In this document: positions 15,922 to 24,018 of the stretch, in pieces
Numbering within the stretch: position 1 is the stretch's first letter
Layout: every line of letters begins with the position of its first letter
NCBI RefSeq assembly: GCF_949296715.1
Contig: NZ_CASFQD010000049.1
Location: forward strand, 1-45,058
Source: an uncultured Alistipes sp.
GTDB taxonomy: Bacteria > Bacteroidota > Bacteroidia > Bacteroidales > Rikenellaceae
Length of the DNA: 45,058 bases
Reading direction: 5' to 3'
Translations under genes and position numbers: made by a program
The notes under the pieces: model-generated
Seen by the model: the letters and a program-made list of their open reading frames with translations, nothing else
What the model was told of the DNA's origin: nothing
The model's database searches: none

Positions 15922-16386
15922 CTACCGCCGGTAGTTCTTCATCGCCTTGTCCATCTCGCGGCGCGCGTCGTTCTCCTTGAGGTACTCGCGCTTGTCGTAG
16001 CTCTTGCGGCCGCGGGCCAGGCCGATCACGATCTTCGCCAGGCCGCGCTCGTTCAGGAAGAGCCGCAGCCCCACGATCGTCAGGCCGCGGTCCTGCGACG
16101 CCCGCTGCAGCTTCTCCAGCTCGCGCGCCGTGAGCAGCAGCTTGCGGTCGCGGCGCGGCGCATGGTTGTTGCACGTGCCCCAGTCATATTCGGCGATGTT
16201 GACGCCCCGAATCCACAGTTCGCCCTTGTCGAAATAACAGAACGAATCGCTCATCGAGGCCTTGCCGGCGCGGATCGACTTGATCTCGGTCCCGACCAGC
16301 ACGACGCCCGCAACCCACTCTTCGAGAATCTCGTAGTCGAAGGTCGCGCGCTTGTTGCGGATATTTATCTTCTTTTGTTCTCCCAT
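15922..16386 (-). CDS. smpB: SsrA-binding protein SmpB
   Basis: 154 residues from the ATG at 16386; a start seven codons upstream (16407) is also open. The protein binds tmRNA and delivers it to stalled ribosomes. Visible signatures are the N-terminal NKRATFDYEI, VLVGTEIKSIR and KASMSDSF segments, then YDWGTCNNHAPRRDRKLLL, and the basic C-terminal tail with ARGRKSYDKRE and an R/K-rich end that enters the ribosomal A site. It heads the minus-strand run smpB-HAD-tsaB-unknown. A weak upstream element TACCTTGG (16448-16441) could be its -7 box. The gap to dnaG (16387-16579) holds no gene; an imperfect 8-bp hairpin lies at about 16510-16531. Confidence 0.95.
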   Translation of the reverse strand: MGEQKKINIRNKRATFDYEILEEWVAGVVLVGTEIKSIRAGKASMSDSFCYFDKGELWIRGVNIAEYDWGTCNNHAPRRDRKLLLTARELEKLQRASQDRGLTIVGLRLFLNERGLAKIVIGLARGRKSYDKREYLKENDARREMDKAMKNYRR

Positions 16387-16579
16387 ATATTCAAAATCGG
16401 CATACATCTTGCGAATCCGAACACCGGGGCGGGTATCGGTCCAAGGTAACTAATTCTTTTATCTTTGATATGTTTTACACATCTTTCTGTTTATTTTCTG
16501 TTTGCACACCGTATGCGCAGTGATGCGCGTACAACCCGGCATCCGCCCCTCTTTTTCACATCCGCCGTTCATCCCGCCG

Positions 16580-18553
16580 TCAGAGAATCAGCCGCTGGAG
16601 CTTGCGGGCTATCTGCACCTTCACGCGGTTGTAGCCGTCCAGGCGGCGCAGCACCTCCTCCAGCCCGGCATCGGAGAGCGTATCGTCCGCCAGCCGGGCG
16701 TTGAGCTCCTTGATGAGCGAGTCGATGACCTTCGACTTGTAGAGCGTCACCGCCTTCGGCACCCCCACGGCCAGCATCTCCGCCTCGCTCTCGACATGCA
16801 CCTCCTTGCGGCGCCACAGCTCGCTGGCCACGTAGTTGTCGTCGGCCGTCAGGATGTCGACCGCCGTGTTGCACACCTCCGGGTCGACATGGTTCAGGAA
16901 GAGCCGCACGGGCACCTCCACGCCCGGCCCCGTCTGCTCCCACTGCGCGCGGTACGTGGCCATAATCTTGGCATAGACCGGGTTGCGGAAGGTGATGTTG
17001 TCGTCGCTCAACTCCCCGAAAATCACCTCGGCGACGTTGCACGGCACCATCTCGCGCCCCTCCTTGAAGTCGAACGAGCAGTGGCCGAACTTGAGCAGGT
17101 ACTTCACGATCTCGCGCTCGAGCGCCTCGAAACTGCTCCCGGCCTCCACGTGCCGCACGTACTCCACTTCGTGCTGCGCCGTCTCGCGCTGCCGCTGCAC
17201 GGTCTGCCGGCGCAGGAACTCGTCCGTCTCGCGGTCGCCCGACGAGGTGAGCCGCTTGCGCGCCACCTCCGAGATGAGAATCTGCTCGTCGATGTCCATG
17301 ATCCGCGCGCACTCCTTGATGAAAACCGAGCGCTGGATCGCATCGGGAATCTGGGCGATCGACTGCACCATGTCGCCGATGAGCGCCGCCTTGCGGATCG
17401 GGTCGCCCTCGGCATCCTTGAGCAGCAGCCGCGCCTTGAAGGCCAGGAAGTCCTGCTCGTTGGCGCGGATGTACTCCTGCACCTCGTCGGAGGTGTGGGC
17501 CCGGGCGAAGGAGTCGGGGTCCTCGGGCTCGGGCAACAGCACGACGCGCACGTTCATCCCCTCCTTGAGAATCATGTCGATGCCGCGCAGCGAGGCGTGA
17601 ATGCCCGCCGGGTCGCCGTCGTAGATCACCGTGATGTTTTTCGTGAAGCGCCCGAGCAGGCGTATCTGCTCCGTCGTGAGCGACGTGCCGGACGAGGAGA
17701 CGACATTCTCGATTCCGGCCTGGTGCATCGAAATCACGTCGAGGTAGCCCTCCACCAGGATCGCGAAGTTCAACTGCTGGATTGCCTTCTTGGCGAAGTA
17801 GAGGCCGTAGAGTTCGCGTTTCTTGCTGTATATCTCGCTCTCGGGCGAATTCTGGTACTTCGCCACGGCCTTGTCCGTGCGGAGCGTGCGGCCGCCGAAG
17901 GCCACGATGCGGCCCGAGATGTTGTGCACGGGGAAGATCACGCGGTCGCGGAAGCGGTCGTAGAGCGCGCCGTCGCGCTCGCTGACCAGCGACAGGCCCG
18001 TCGAGAGCAGGAACTCCCGTTTGTAGCCCGCCGCGAGGGCATCCTGCGACATGCGGTCGCCCTTCGCGGGGCAGAATCCCAGCCCGAACTTGCGGATCGT
18101 AGCATCGGTCAGCCCGCGCGTGCGGCGGAAGTAGGACATGCCGACGTTCATCCCCTCGGCCTCGTGGTGGAGGTAGTTGGCGAAGTACTCCGCGGCCCAG
18201 CCGTTCAGGGCGAACATCGACTCGCGGTCGTCGTTGCGCCGCACCTCCTCCTCCGAAAGCTCCTTCTCGTGGACCTCGATGCCGTAGCGCTTGGCCACCA
18301 TCTTCAGCGCCTCGGGATAGGTCAGGCTCTCGTGCTCCATGAGGAAGGTAACGGCGTTGCCGCCCTTGCCGCAGCCGAAGCACTTGTAGAGCCCCTTGGC
18401 GGGCGAGACGACGAACGACGGGGTCTTTTCGTTGTGGAACGGACAGCAGGCCACGTAGTTCACGCCCTTGCGACGGAGCGTGACGTAGTCGCCGACGATA
18501 TCGACGATATTGGCGGCGGCATAGATGCGGTCTACTGTTTCGGGATCAATCAT
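16580..18553 (-). CDS. dnaG: DNA primase DnaG
   Basis: 657 residues, normal for bacterial primase, which makes RNA primers for the replisome. The N-terminal zinc-binding domain has Cys37-x2-His40 and Cys58-x2-Cys61. The TOPRIM catalytic core has the acidic residue in LVEGYLDV (266-273, Glu268) and YDGDPAG (311-317, Asp312 and Asp314). The KYQNSPES motif (232-239) of the core is intact. The C-terminal third is the helical region that contacts the DnaB helicase. The start ATG at 18553 sits only 6 nt after a perfect -7 element. No rpoD or rpsU lies nearby, so the classical macromolecular-synthesis operon is not present here. Confidence 0.97.
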   Translation of the reverse strand: MIDPETVDRIYAAANIVDIVGDYVTLRRKGVNYVACCPFHNEKTPSFVVSPAKGLYKCFGCGKGGNAVTFLMEHESLTYPEALKMVAKRYGIEVHEKELSEEEVRRNDDRESMFALNGWAAEYFANYLHHEAEGMNVGMSYFRRTRGLTDATIRKFGLGFCPAKGDRMSQDALAAGYKREFLLSTGLSLVSERDGALYDRFRDRVIFPVHNISGRIVAFGGRTLRTDKAVAKYQNSPESEIYSKKRELYGLYFAKKAIQQLNFAILVEGYLDVISMHQAGIENVVSSSGTSLTTEQIRLLGRFTKNITVIYDGDPAGIHASLRGIDMILKEGMNVRVVLLPEPEDPDSFARAHTSDEVQEYIRANEQDFLAFKARLLLKDAEGDPIRKAALIGDMVQSIAQIPDAIQRSVFIKECARIMDIDEQILISEVARKRLTSSGDRETDEFLRRQTVQRQRETAQHEVEYVRHVEAGSSFEALEREIVKYLLKFGHCSFDFKEGREMVPCNVAEVIFGELSDDNITFRNPVYAKIMATYRAQWEQTGPGVEVPVRLFLNHVDPEVCNTAVDILTADDNYVASELWRRKEVHVESEAEMLAVGVPKAVTLYKSKVIDSLIKELNARLADDTLSDAGLEEVLRRLDGYNRVKVQIARKLQRLIL

Positions 18554-18559
18554 AGCCTA

Positions 18560-18567
18560 CAAAGGTA
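18560..18567 (-). promoter_or_regulatory. -7 element (TACCTTTG) of dnaG, 6 nt before the ATG
   Basis: Perfect TAnnTTTG on the minus strand, separated from the dnaG ATG by six nt (TAGGCT). Transcription would start at or very near the start codon. Confidence 0.6.
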
Positions 18568-18642
18568 GGAATAATCGGCCGAAAGCGGAGCGATTCGGCG
18601 CTAAAAATCTCCATCACCCCTTACAATGCGACCGGCATCACG

Positions 18643-19152
18643 TCATGGAGAAACGATCGCATTAATTTTGTCCTTCTTGGAAACAATGTTCAATGTTCCT
18701 GATTTCCACCATATCGAATGCCGATATTCGATATAGTATTTCATTCCGCTCAAACAATCCTCAACAATATAATATGAGCTTAAGCCATTTTGATAATTCC
18801 TCTCGATCGGCCCTAACAGTATCTCGACATCTCTATATTGATCCATCAGTCCATCCAAAATCGAAAGATATTGTTTTTCCAATTTTTTCGGAAAGTACTC
18901 CTCGATCTTGTACATCCGGATGTACTCCATTCGCTTCCAATATGTTTCGCAATGAGTCTGCTGATCGATACGAAGAAGCAGGTTTCCAAGTATTCGCCTA
19001 TCTATATAATAATGATCACACAAAGAACCGATAGCTCTTTTATATCGAATGATGTCTTCTATTTCAGCAACATGCTCTCGGGGTTCAAACCTGTCACAAG
19101 CAACACACGCCAACAAGCCGACAGTTGCCATAACAATTCTTCGCCAATTCAT
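18643..19152 (-). CDS. Small unknown lipoprotein in an AT-rich island
   Basis: 169 residues. The N-terminus is a signal peptide with a lipobox ending in A-C (ACVAC, Cys19), so the protein should be lipid-anchored. The rest is rich in Tyr, Ile, Lys and Arg, is predicted mainly helical, and matches no family that I recognise. Its ATG overlaps the stop of the HARE-HTH-like gene by 4 bp (ATGA), so the two are coupled. Codon use and base composition are clearly more AT-rich than dnaG and uvrB on either side, which suggests transfer. No terminator is obvious before dnaG. Confidence 0.65.
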   Translation of the reverse strand: MNWRRIVMATVGLLACVACDRFEPREHVAEIEDIIRYKRAIGSLCDHYYIDRRILGNLLLRIDQQTHCETYWKRMEYIRMYKIEEYFPKKLEKQYLSILDGLMDQYRDVEILLGPIERNYQNGLSSYYIVEDCLSGMKYYIEYRHSIWWKSGTLNIVSKKDKINAIVSP

Positions 19153-19358
19153 AATGCCTGCTTCAAGGTGATCATTTTTCCGATTCTCTCAAACAGATAG
19201 CCATAAGCTCTAATCCGAGCCGACACTTGTTTTGCCGGAAGAGGCCGCCCATCTTTTCTTCGATACAAATTCCTTCGGTTGATTTCTTCGGCAAGTTCCT
19301 GGGGTGTTTTTGCCCCTTCCTGTAAAACAACAGCAATAGCCTCATGCAATGTCAACAT
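19149..19358 (-). CDS. Small HARE-HTH-like winged-helix protein
   Basis: 69 residues from the ATG at 19358. The pattern EAIAVVLQEGAKTPQELAEE, then INRRNLYRRKDGRPLPAKQV, then a short helix and beta-hairpin is that of the HARE-HTH domain. That winged helix is found in RNA polymerase delta subunit and in restriction endonucleases, where it is thought to read DNA or modified bases. The domain fills the whole protein. It sits at the start of a two-gene unit with the lipoprotein and is preceded by a consensus promoter about 280 bp upstream. The family call is from pattern recognition only. Between 19359 and 19640 I see only the transcribed leader; a 75-codon frame there with a TTG start is not supported. 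Confidence 0.6.
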   Translation of the reverse strand: MLTLHEAIAVVLQEGAKTPQELAEEINRRNLYRRKDGRPLPAKQVSARIRAYGYLFERIGKMITLKQAL

Positions 19359-19616
19359 GATAAAATCTTTTTGAATGCGTACTGCCAACTCCTCGCAGTA
19401 TTTTATAAAAGAAAGTGTGGAGTCGTTCGTTTATCTGGCAATAGGCATTTGGCGTGGCCCGAATACAAATAAACAATACCCCACACCGAATAGCGCCTAT
19501 CAAACGACAGGCCTCTATACACGGTGATGAGTGTCTGTATTGCTTTCCCTGTATTCGTAAAATCGCCAAATTTTATTGCCAAGGATCAGCGAAACACTTT
19601 CACTAAACTCAATATG

Positions 19617-19638
19617 TCACTACCCCCATGGATAGTGA
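19617..19638. promoter_or_regulatory. Palindrome at the predicted start of the HARE-HTH operon transcript
   Basis: TCACTA (19617-19622) and TAGTGA (19633-19638) form a 22-bp dyad that falls exactly at the predicted transcription start, the position expected for a repressor operator or a 5' RNA hairpin. Confidence 0.45.
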
Positions 19639-19640
19639 GA

Positions 19641-19670
19641 CAAAGTTACGAAATAGTTTTCAATATACAA
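19641..19670 (-). promoter_or_regulatory. Consensus promoter of the HARE-HTH/lipoprotein unit (TTG-N19-TAACTTTG)
   Basis: On the minus strand a -33 TTG (19670-19668) is separated by 19 nt from TAACTTTG (19648-19641), the best-case Bacteroidota arrangement. The predicted leader to the HARE-HTH ATG is about 280 nt. Confidence 0.7.
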
Positions 19671-19843
19671 GACAGCATTGAACATTAAACCCCAACATCC
19701 GAACCATAAAGCCCCCGCCGGGCGAGGGTCCGGGGGCAGGTCCGGCCTGCGGACGGCACCGAAGGCAGCGGGCAACTGCGGCGGGCAACTGCGGCGGAGC
19801 GCAGAAAAGCGGCATGAAATGGAAAACTCTTTCATTTTATCAC

Positions 19844-19851
19844 TACCTTTG
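19844..19851 (+). promoter_or_regulatory. -7 element (TACCTTTG) of uvrB, 4 nt before the ATG
   Basis: Perfect TAnnTTTG followed by CCGC and the uvrB ATG at 19856. The 4-nt spacing predicts a leaderless mRNA. The segment 19671-19843 contains no gene. Confidence 0.6.
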
Positions 19852-19855
19852 CCGC

Positions 19856-21952
19856 ATGGATTTCAATCTCGTATCGGACTACGCCCCGATGGGCGACCAG
19901 CCGGAGGCCATCGCACAGCTCGTCGGCGCGATCCGCCACGGTTCGAAGCACAACACGCTGCTGGGCGTCACGGGCTCGGGCAAGACCTTCACGGTGGCCA
20001 ACGTCATCGCCGAGCTGAAGCGTCCGACGCTGGTGCTGAGCCACAACAAGACCCTCGCGGCGCAGCTCTACGGCGAATTCAAGAACTTCTTTCCCGAGAA
20101 CGCCGTCGAGTACTTCGTCTCCTACTACGACTACTACCAGCCGGAAGCCTACCTCCCGTCGACGGACACCTACATCGAGAAGGACCTCTCGATCAATGCC
20201 GACATCGAGAAGATGCGTCTGCAAACCGTCGCCACGCTCCTCTCGGGGCGGCGCGACGTGATTGTCGTCTCGAGCGTCTCGTGCCTCTACGGCTGCGGCA
20301 ACCCGGCCGACTTCCACGCCACGGCCATCACCGTGAAGGTCGGGCAGGTGGTCAGCTACAAGCACTTCCTCTACAAGCTCGTCGAGGCGCTCTACACGCG
20401 CACCGAGCGCGACCTCGAGCCGGCGACCTTCCGCGTCAACGGCGACACGGTCGACATCATGGCGGCCTTCGGCGAGTTCGGCAGCCAGTGCTTCCGCGTG
20501 ATGTTCTTCGACAACGAAATCGAGGCGATTCAGATCATCGACCCCGTGACCGGGCAGCGCATCTCGTCGCTCGACACGCTGACAATCTACCCCACCAACC
20601 TCTTCGTCACGACCAAGGAGCGCATCCACGCCGCCGTGCAGCAAATCTACCTCGACCTGGGCAAGCAGATCGAGCTGTTCGAGCGCGAGGGGCGCATGAC
20701 CGAGGCGCAGCGCATCAAGCAGCGCGTGGAGTACGACCTGGAGATGATCAAGGAGCTGGGCTACTGCCCCGGCATCGAAAACTACTCGCGCTACTTCGAC
20801 GGACGGGCCGCCGGGACGCGCCCCTTCTGCCTGATCGACTACTTCCCGAAGGACTACCTGCTCGTCGTCGACGAGAGCCACGTGACCCTGCCGCAGGTGC
20901 ACGCCATGTACGGCGGCGACCGGGCCCGCAAGGAGAACCTCGTCGAGTACGGCTTCCGCCTCCCGGCCGCAAAGGACAACCGCCCGCTGACCTTCGCCGA
21001 GTTCGAACAGCTGCAGGGCACGTCGGTCTACGTGAGCGCCACGCCCGCCGACTGGGAGCTGATGAAGAGCGAGGGCGTGGTCGTCGAGCAGCTGATCCGC
21101 CCCACGGGGCTTGTGGACCCGCCGCTGGAGGTGCGCGTGACGGTCAACCAGATTGACAACCTGATCGAGGAGATTGACAAGCGCGTGAAGCACGACGACA
21201 AGGTGCTCGTCACGACCATCACCAAGCGCATGGCCGAGGAACTGTCGAAATATTTCGACCGCGTGGGGGTGCGCAACCGCTACATCCACTCGGATGTCGA
21301 CACGCTCGAGCGCATCCAAATTCTCGAGGACCTGCGCGCCGGGCTCTTCGACGTGCTCGTGGGCGTGAATCTGCTGCGCGAGGGGCTCGACCTCCCGGAG
21401 GTGGCCCTCGTGGCGATTCTCGACGCCGACAAGGAGGGCTTCCTGCGCAACGTGCGCTCGCTCACGCAGATCGCCGGACGTGCCGCACGCCACTCGCAGG
21501 GCAACGTGATTCTCTACGCCGACACCTGCACCGAGTCGATGCGCTACGCCATCGAGCAGAGCAACCGCCGCCGCGAAATCCAGGTGCGCTACAACATGGA
21601 GCACGGCATGCTGCCGCGCCGCGCCCAGAAGAGCGGCACGGGGCAGAGCACCCTGCTGGCGGGCCGCACCGAAGCCCCGGCCGACATCACGGCCTACCCC
21701 ATCGTCGAGGAGCACTACGCCGTGGCGGCCGACGTGGCAAAGGGATACCGCGCATCCGGCGGCTCCGGCACCCGCACGGCGGCTTCGTCCGCCGCGGCCG
21801 GCACCGGGCCGGGCGAGAACCTCGATGCCCTGATTGCACGGGCCCGCGAGGATATGGAACGGGCAGCCAAGTCGCTGAACTTCCTCGCCGCGGCGAAGTT
21901 CCGCGACCGGATGTACGAATTGCAGAAACTCAAGGAGGAGAACCGCCGGTAA
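19856..21952 (+). CDS. uvrB: Excinuclease ABC subunit B
   Basis: 698 residues from the ATG at 19856, which begins the family-typical MDFNLVSDYAPMGDQPEAI; an in-frame upstream ATG would precede the promoter. UvrB is the damage-verifying helicase-like subunit of nucleotide excision repair. Visible features are Walker A GVTGSGKT (37-44), the DNA-clamping beta-hairpin YFVSYYDYYQPEAYLP (about 90-105), the DEAH-like motif LLVVDESH (about 337-344), helicase motif VI QIAGRAARH, and a C-terminal UVR domain (about 655-690) that binds UvrC. A Gly/Ser/Ala/Thr-rich linker precedes the UVR domain. Confidence 0.97.
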   Translation: MDFNLVSDYAPMGDQPEAIAQLVGAIRHGSKHNTLLGVTGSGKTFTVANVIAELKRPTLVLSHNKTLAAQLYGEFKNFFPENAVEYFVSYYDYYQPEAYLPSTDTYIEKDLSINADIEKMRLQTVATLLSGRRDVIVVSSVSCLYGCGNPADFHATAITVKVGQVVSYKHFLYKLVEALYTRTERDLEPATFRVNGDTVDIMAAFGEFGSQCFRVMFFDNEIEAIQIIDPVTGQRISSLDTLTIYPTNLFVTTKERIHAAVQQIYLDLGKQIELFEREGRMTEAQRIKQRVEYDLEMIKELGYCPGIENYSRYFDGRAAGTRPFCLIDYFPKDYLLVVDESHVTLPQVHAMYGGDRARKENLVEYGFRLPAAKDNRPLTFAEFEQLQGTSVYVSATPADWELMKSEGVVVEQLIRPTGLVDPPLEVRVTVNQIDNLIEEIDKRVKHDDKVLVTTITKRMAEELSKYFDRVGVRNRYIHSDVDTLERIQILEDLRAGLFDVLVGVNLLREGLDLPEVALVAILDADKEGFLRNVRSLTQIAGRAARHSQGNVILYADTCTESMRYAIEQSNRRREIQVRYNMEHGMLPRRAQKSGTGQSTLLAGRTEAPADITAYPIVEEHYAVAADVAKGYRASGGSGTRTAASSAAAGTGPGENLDALIARAREDMERAAKSLNFLAAAKFRDRMYELQKLKEENRR

Positions 21953-22022
21953 TACGCGGCTGCCCGCCTCCCGCTTCGCCCCCCCCCAAAAAAACGCAAA
22001 CGACTTACACGGATTCCATACC

Positions 22023-22361
22023 ATGAAACGCTGCAAGATCACCATTCTGAAACGGACGCTCCAGGAGGAGCTCGCCCGGGAATATGCCGGACCGGGATTC
22101 ACCCGCTGCCCGATGATGCGCGAAGGTCAGGTATTCTATGCCGACTACGCCAAACCCGAAGGCTTCTGCGACGAAGCCTGGAAAGCCATCTACCAATATG
22201 TGTTCGCCCTCTCGCACGGAGCCGGGACATTCTACTACGGAGACTGGATCACGAAGGAGGGGGTGGCCATCTGCTCCTGCAACGACGGGCTGCGCCCCGT
22301 CATCATGAAGATCGAACGGACGGACGAAGAGTCGGAGATCGACTACGAGCCGATTCCCTGA
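22023..22361 (+). CDS. TIGR04076 family protein
   Basis: 112 residues. It starts MKRCKITILKRTLQEEL, carries the segment EGFCDEAWKAIYQYVFALSH in the middle, and ends with AICSCNDGLRPVIMKIE. These are the conserved parts of the TIGR04076 family of small cysteine-containing proteins of unknown function. Cys residues at about 4, 29, 49, 84 and 86 may bind a metal, which is inference. It lies 70 bp downstream of uvrB on the same strand, after a C9-A7 homopolymer, and is followed by a hairpin terminator. Confidence 0.85.
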   Translation: MKRCKITILKRTLQEELAREYAGPGFTRCPMMREGQVFYADYAKPEGFCDEAWKAIYQYVFALSHGAGTFYYGDWITKEGVAICSCNDGLRPVIMKIERTDEESEIDYEPIP

Positions 22362-22385
22362 CGGCACCGCACACCGCACAGACTC

Positions 22386-22415
22386 TCCGGGCGCTCCTTC
22401 GATGGTGCGCCCGGA
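22386..22415 (+). terminator. Terminator after the TIGR04076 gene
   Basis: 9-bp perfect stem TCCGGGCGC (22386-22394) / GCGCCCGGA (22407-22415), followed by ACCGTTTT. Confidence 0.75.
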
Positions 22416-22441
22416 ACCGTTTTCGGACGGGGTCCGCCGAT

Positions 22442-22487
22442 CGGATGAAGGGAGACCCACAGGCCGGATGAAGGGAGACCCACAGGC
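22442..22487. repeat. Perfect tandem duplication of 23 bp
   Basis: A 23-bp unit (CGGATGAAGGGAGACC...) is present twice head to tail at 22442-22464 and 22465-22487, between the terminator and the end of the GtrA gene. Confidence 0.9.
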
Positions 22488-22499
22488 CGGCGGGAGTTG

Positions 22500-22994
22500 C
22501 TACGCCCTGTCGGCGTGGCGGAAGGTGAAATACTTGGCGGCGAGGTAGCTGTAGACGGTCGTCGCCAGCGTGGTGACCACCTTGGCGGGCGTGGGCCAGA
22601 GACCGCACAGCTCGACAAAGAATTTCATGCCCACGTAGGTCAGCACGATGGAGCCGACGATCGAGAGCAGGTAGCGCAGCAGCTGCGCATGCGTCCGCAC
22701 GGGGGAGTTGCGGAAGGCAACGTTGCGGTTGAGCCAGAATCCGCAGAAAAAGGTGAAGGGGAAGACGAGCAGCATCGCCGCGATGTGGGGCGAGAGCACC
22801 ACCACGCCCAGGTCGAAGAAGCGGTACGCGACGACGTAGTTGTAGATCAGGAAGTAGCACACGGGGTCGAACGCCAGGTAGGTCAGGCAGCCGCAGACGG
22901 CGTAGCGGAAGGTCTGACGGGACATCAGCGCGGCGACGGGCGGCAGGTAGAACCGGTCTATCAGGCGGATGATCCCTTCGGCGAGCGACATCAT
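22500..22994 (-). CDS. GtrA family membrane protein
   Basis: 164 residues from the ATG at 22994, which overlaps the stop of the preceding gene by 4 bp; a second ATG follows immediately. Four hydrophobic helices span the protein, with the GtrA-family features FRYAVCGCLTYLAF near helix 1 and FWLNRNVAFR in the central loop, and AAKYFTFR at the end. GtrA proteins are proposed to flip or help transfer polyprenyl-phosphate-linked sugars for glycan modification. It is the last gene of the six-gene operon starting at the S24 regulator. Confidence 0.88.
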   Translation of the reverse strand: MMSLAEGIIRLIDRFYLPPVAALMSRQTFRYAVCGCLTYLAFDPVCYFLIYNYVVAYRFFDLGVVVLSPHIAAMLLVFPFTFFCGFWLNRNVAFRNSPVRTHAQLLRYLLSIVGSIVLTYVGMKFFVELCGLWPTPAKVVTTLATTVYSYLAAKYFTFRHADRA

Positions 22995-24016
22995 CGGGCG
23001 GTATAGGTCCACATGCCGGGGAAGGTCTCCGCATGGGCACGGATAAAGAGCGTGCAGGCCTCGGCATCCTCCGACTCGAAGGGCGAGACCATGAACTTCG
23101 CGCCGAAGCGGTAGACACCGCAACGGAACGAACCGTCCGTCTCGAGTGCAAGCCGGGCGGCCCGGGCGGCATTCTCGGGCGTGCTGTAGACACCCAGCAC
23201 CACGTAGCGGCGGCCGGAGACCAGACGTGCCGGTTCAGCGGCCACATTCGCCGACGGCGCAGGACGGTCGGAAGCGGCGGCAGCCTCCCGGCCGGTCGAA
23301 GCGGACGGCGTCGCATGGGCCGAACCGCCCGCGGCATCGGCAGCAGAGCCATCGGCAGCAGCACCGGCAACCGCCTCGCCGGCGTCGTTTGCAGCAACAT
23401 CGGCGTCGGCCGGCGCGTCGGCGGTGGAGAGCCCCTCCGTCGCAACGGGCGCTGCCGCAACCAGCGTCACGGGCTCCGCCGCGGCGTCGTGCCGGTTGTC
23501 CAGCCACCAGTAGGCCGTGAAGGCCACCACGAAGACGATGGCGGCAATGCCCATCCACATCACCCCGTCGAAACGGCGCGGACGATGGATGCGCACGGGG
23601 GTGTGTCCCTGGGGATTGATCCGGCGGTCGAACGCCTCATCGGGGGTAAAGTGCTTGAATTTCAGCACACCCACCCCTTCGATCGTCAGCACGTCGTCCT
23701 GCCGCGTGCGCATCAGCCAGCGGTCGTAGATATCCTGCGCCTGGGCCGCGACCTGTTCCCCGCCCGCCTGCGGTCCTTCGGCCGGGGCCGAAGCCCGGAG
23801 CACCCGGGCGATCTCGTCCACGAGCGACACGCCGCGCTGCTGCGACGTGAAGACCACCTCGCGCGAGGGCGGCTCGACAAGCCGTGCCGAGAGCCGCTTC
23901 GCCCCGTGGAAACGGACGCACAACGACCCCACGCCGGGCAGGTACAGTTCCCCGCCCGCCGCCAGCAAGTTGCCCGCCAGGCGGTTCACCTGATCGACCA
24001 TCGGATATTGTGTCAT
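22991..24016 (-). CDS. HU-CCDC81 and SPOR domain protein
   Basis: 341 residues. The N-terminal 135 or so residues form the two halves of a bacterial HU-CCDC81-like module (LPGVGSLCVRFHGAKRL at about 26-42 and GVGVLKFKHFTPDEAFDRR at about 114-132). A single transmembrane helix follows at about 151-171. An Ala/Asp/Ser-rich periplasmic linker spans about 175-265, and a SPOR domain closes the protein (about 268-341). SPOR domains bind denuded peptidoglycan at division sites. The HU-like part would be cytoplasmic, so the protein could link the interior to the septal wall, which is inference. It lies 2 bp after lgt and overlaps GtrA by 4 bp. Confidence 0.88.
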   Translation of the reverse strand: MTQYPMVDQVNRLAGNLLAAGGELYLPGVGSLCVRFHGAKRLSARLVEPPSREVVFTSQQRGVSLVDEIARVLRASAPAEGPQAGGEQVAAQAQDIYDRWLMRTRQDDVLTIEGVGVLKFKHFTPDEAFDRRINPQGHTPVRIHRPRRFDGVMWMGIAAIVFVVAFTAYWWLDNRHDAAAEPVTLVAAAPVATEGLSTADAPADADVAANDAGEAVAGAAADGSAADAAGGSAHATPSASTGREAAAASDRPAPSANVAAEPARLVSGRRYVVLGVYSTPENAARAARLALETDGSFRCGVYRFGAKFMVSPFESEDAEACTLFIRAHAETFPGMWTYTAR

Positions 24017-24018
24017 TG

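Noticed and set aside
16502..18568. 688-codon plus-strand frame opposite dnaG, and a TATCTTTG word at 16460-16467 that could drive it
   Set aside because: The frame mirrors dnaG exactly. The -7 word has no -33 TTG and no plausible product, so it may be chance or a short antisense RNA.
19342..19569. 75-codon minus-strand frame with a TTG start overlapping the HARE-HTH-like gene
   Set aside because: No start signal, odd Cys/Arg/Ile composition and no family match; more likely leader sequence.
19832..22102. 756-codon minus-strand frame opposite uvrB
   Set aside because: It is the antisense shadow of uvrB and crosses its leaderless promoter.
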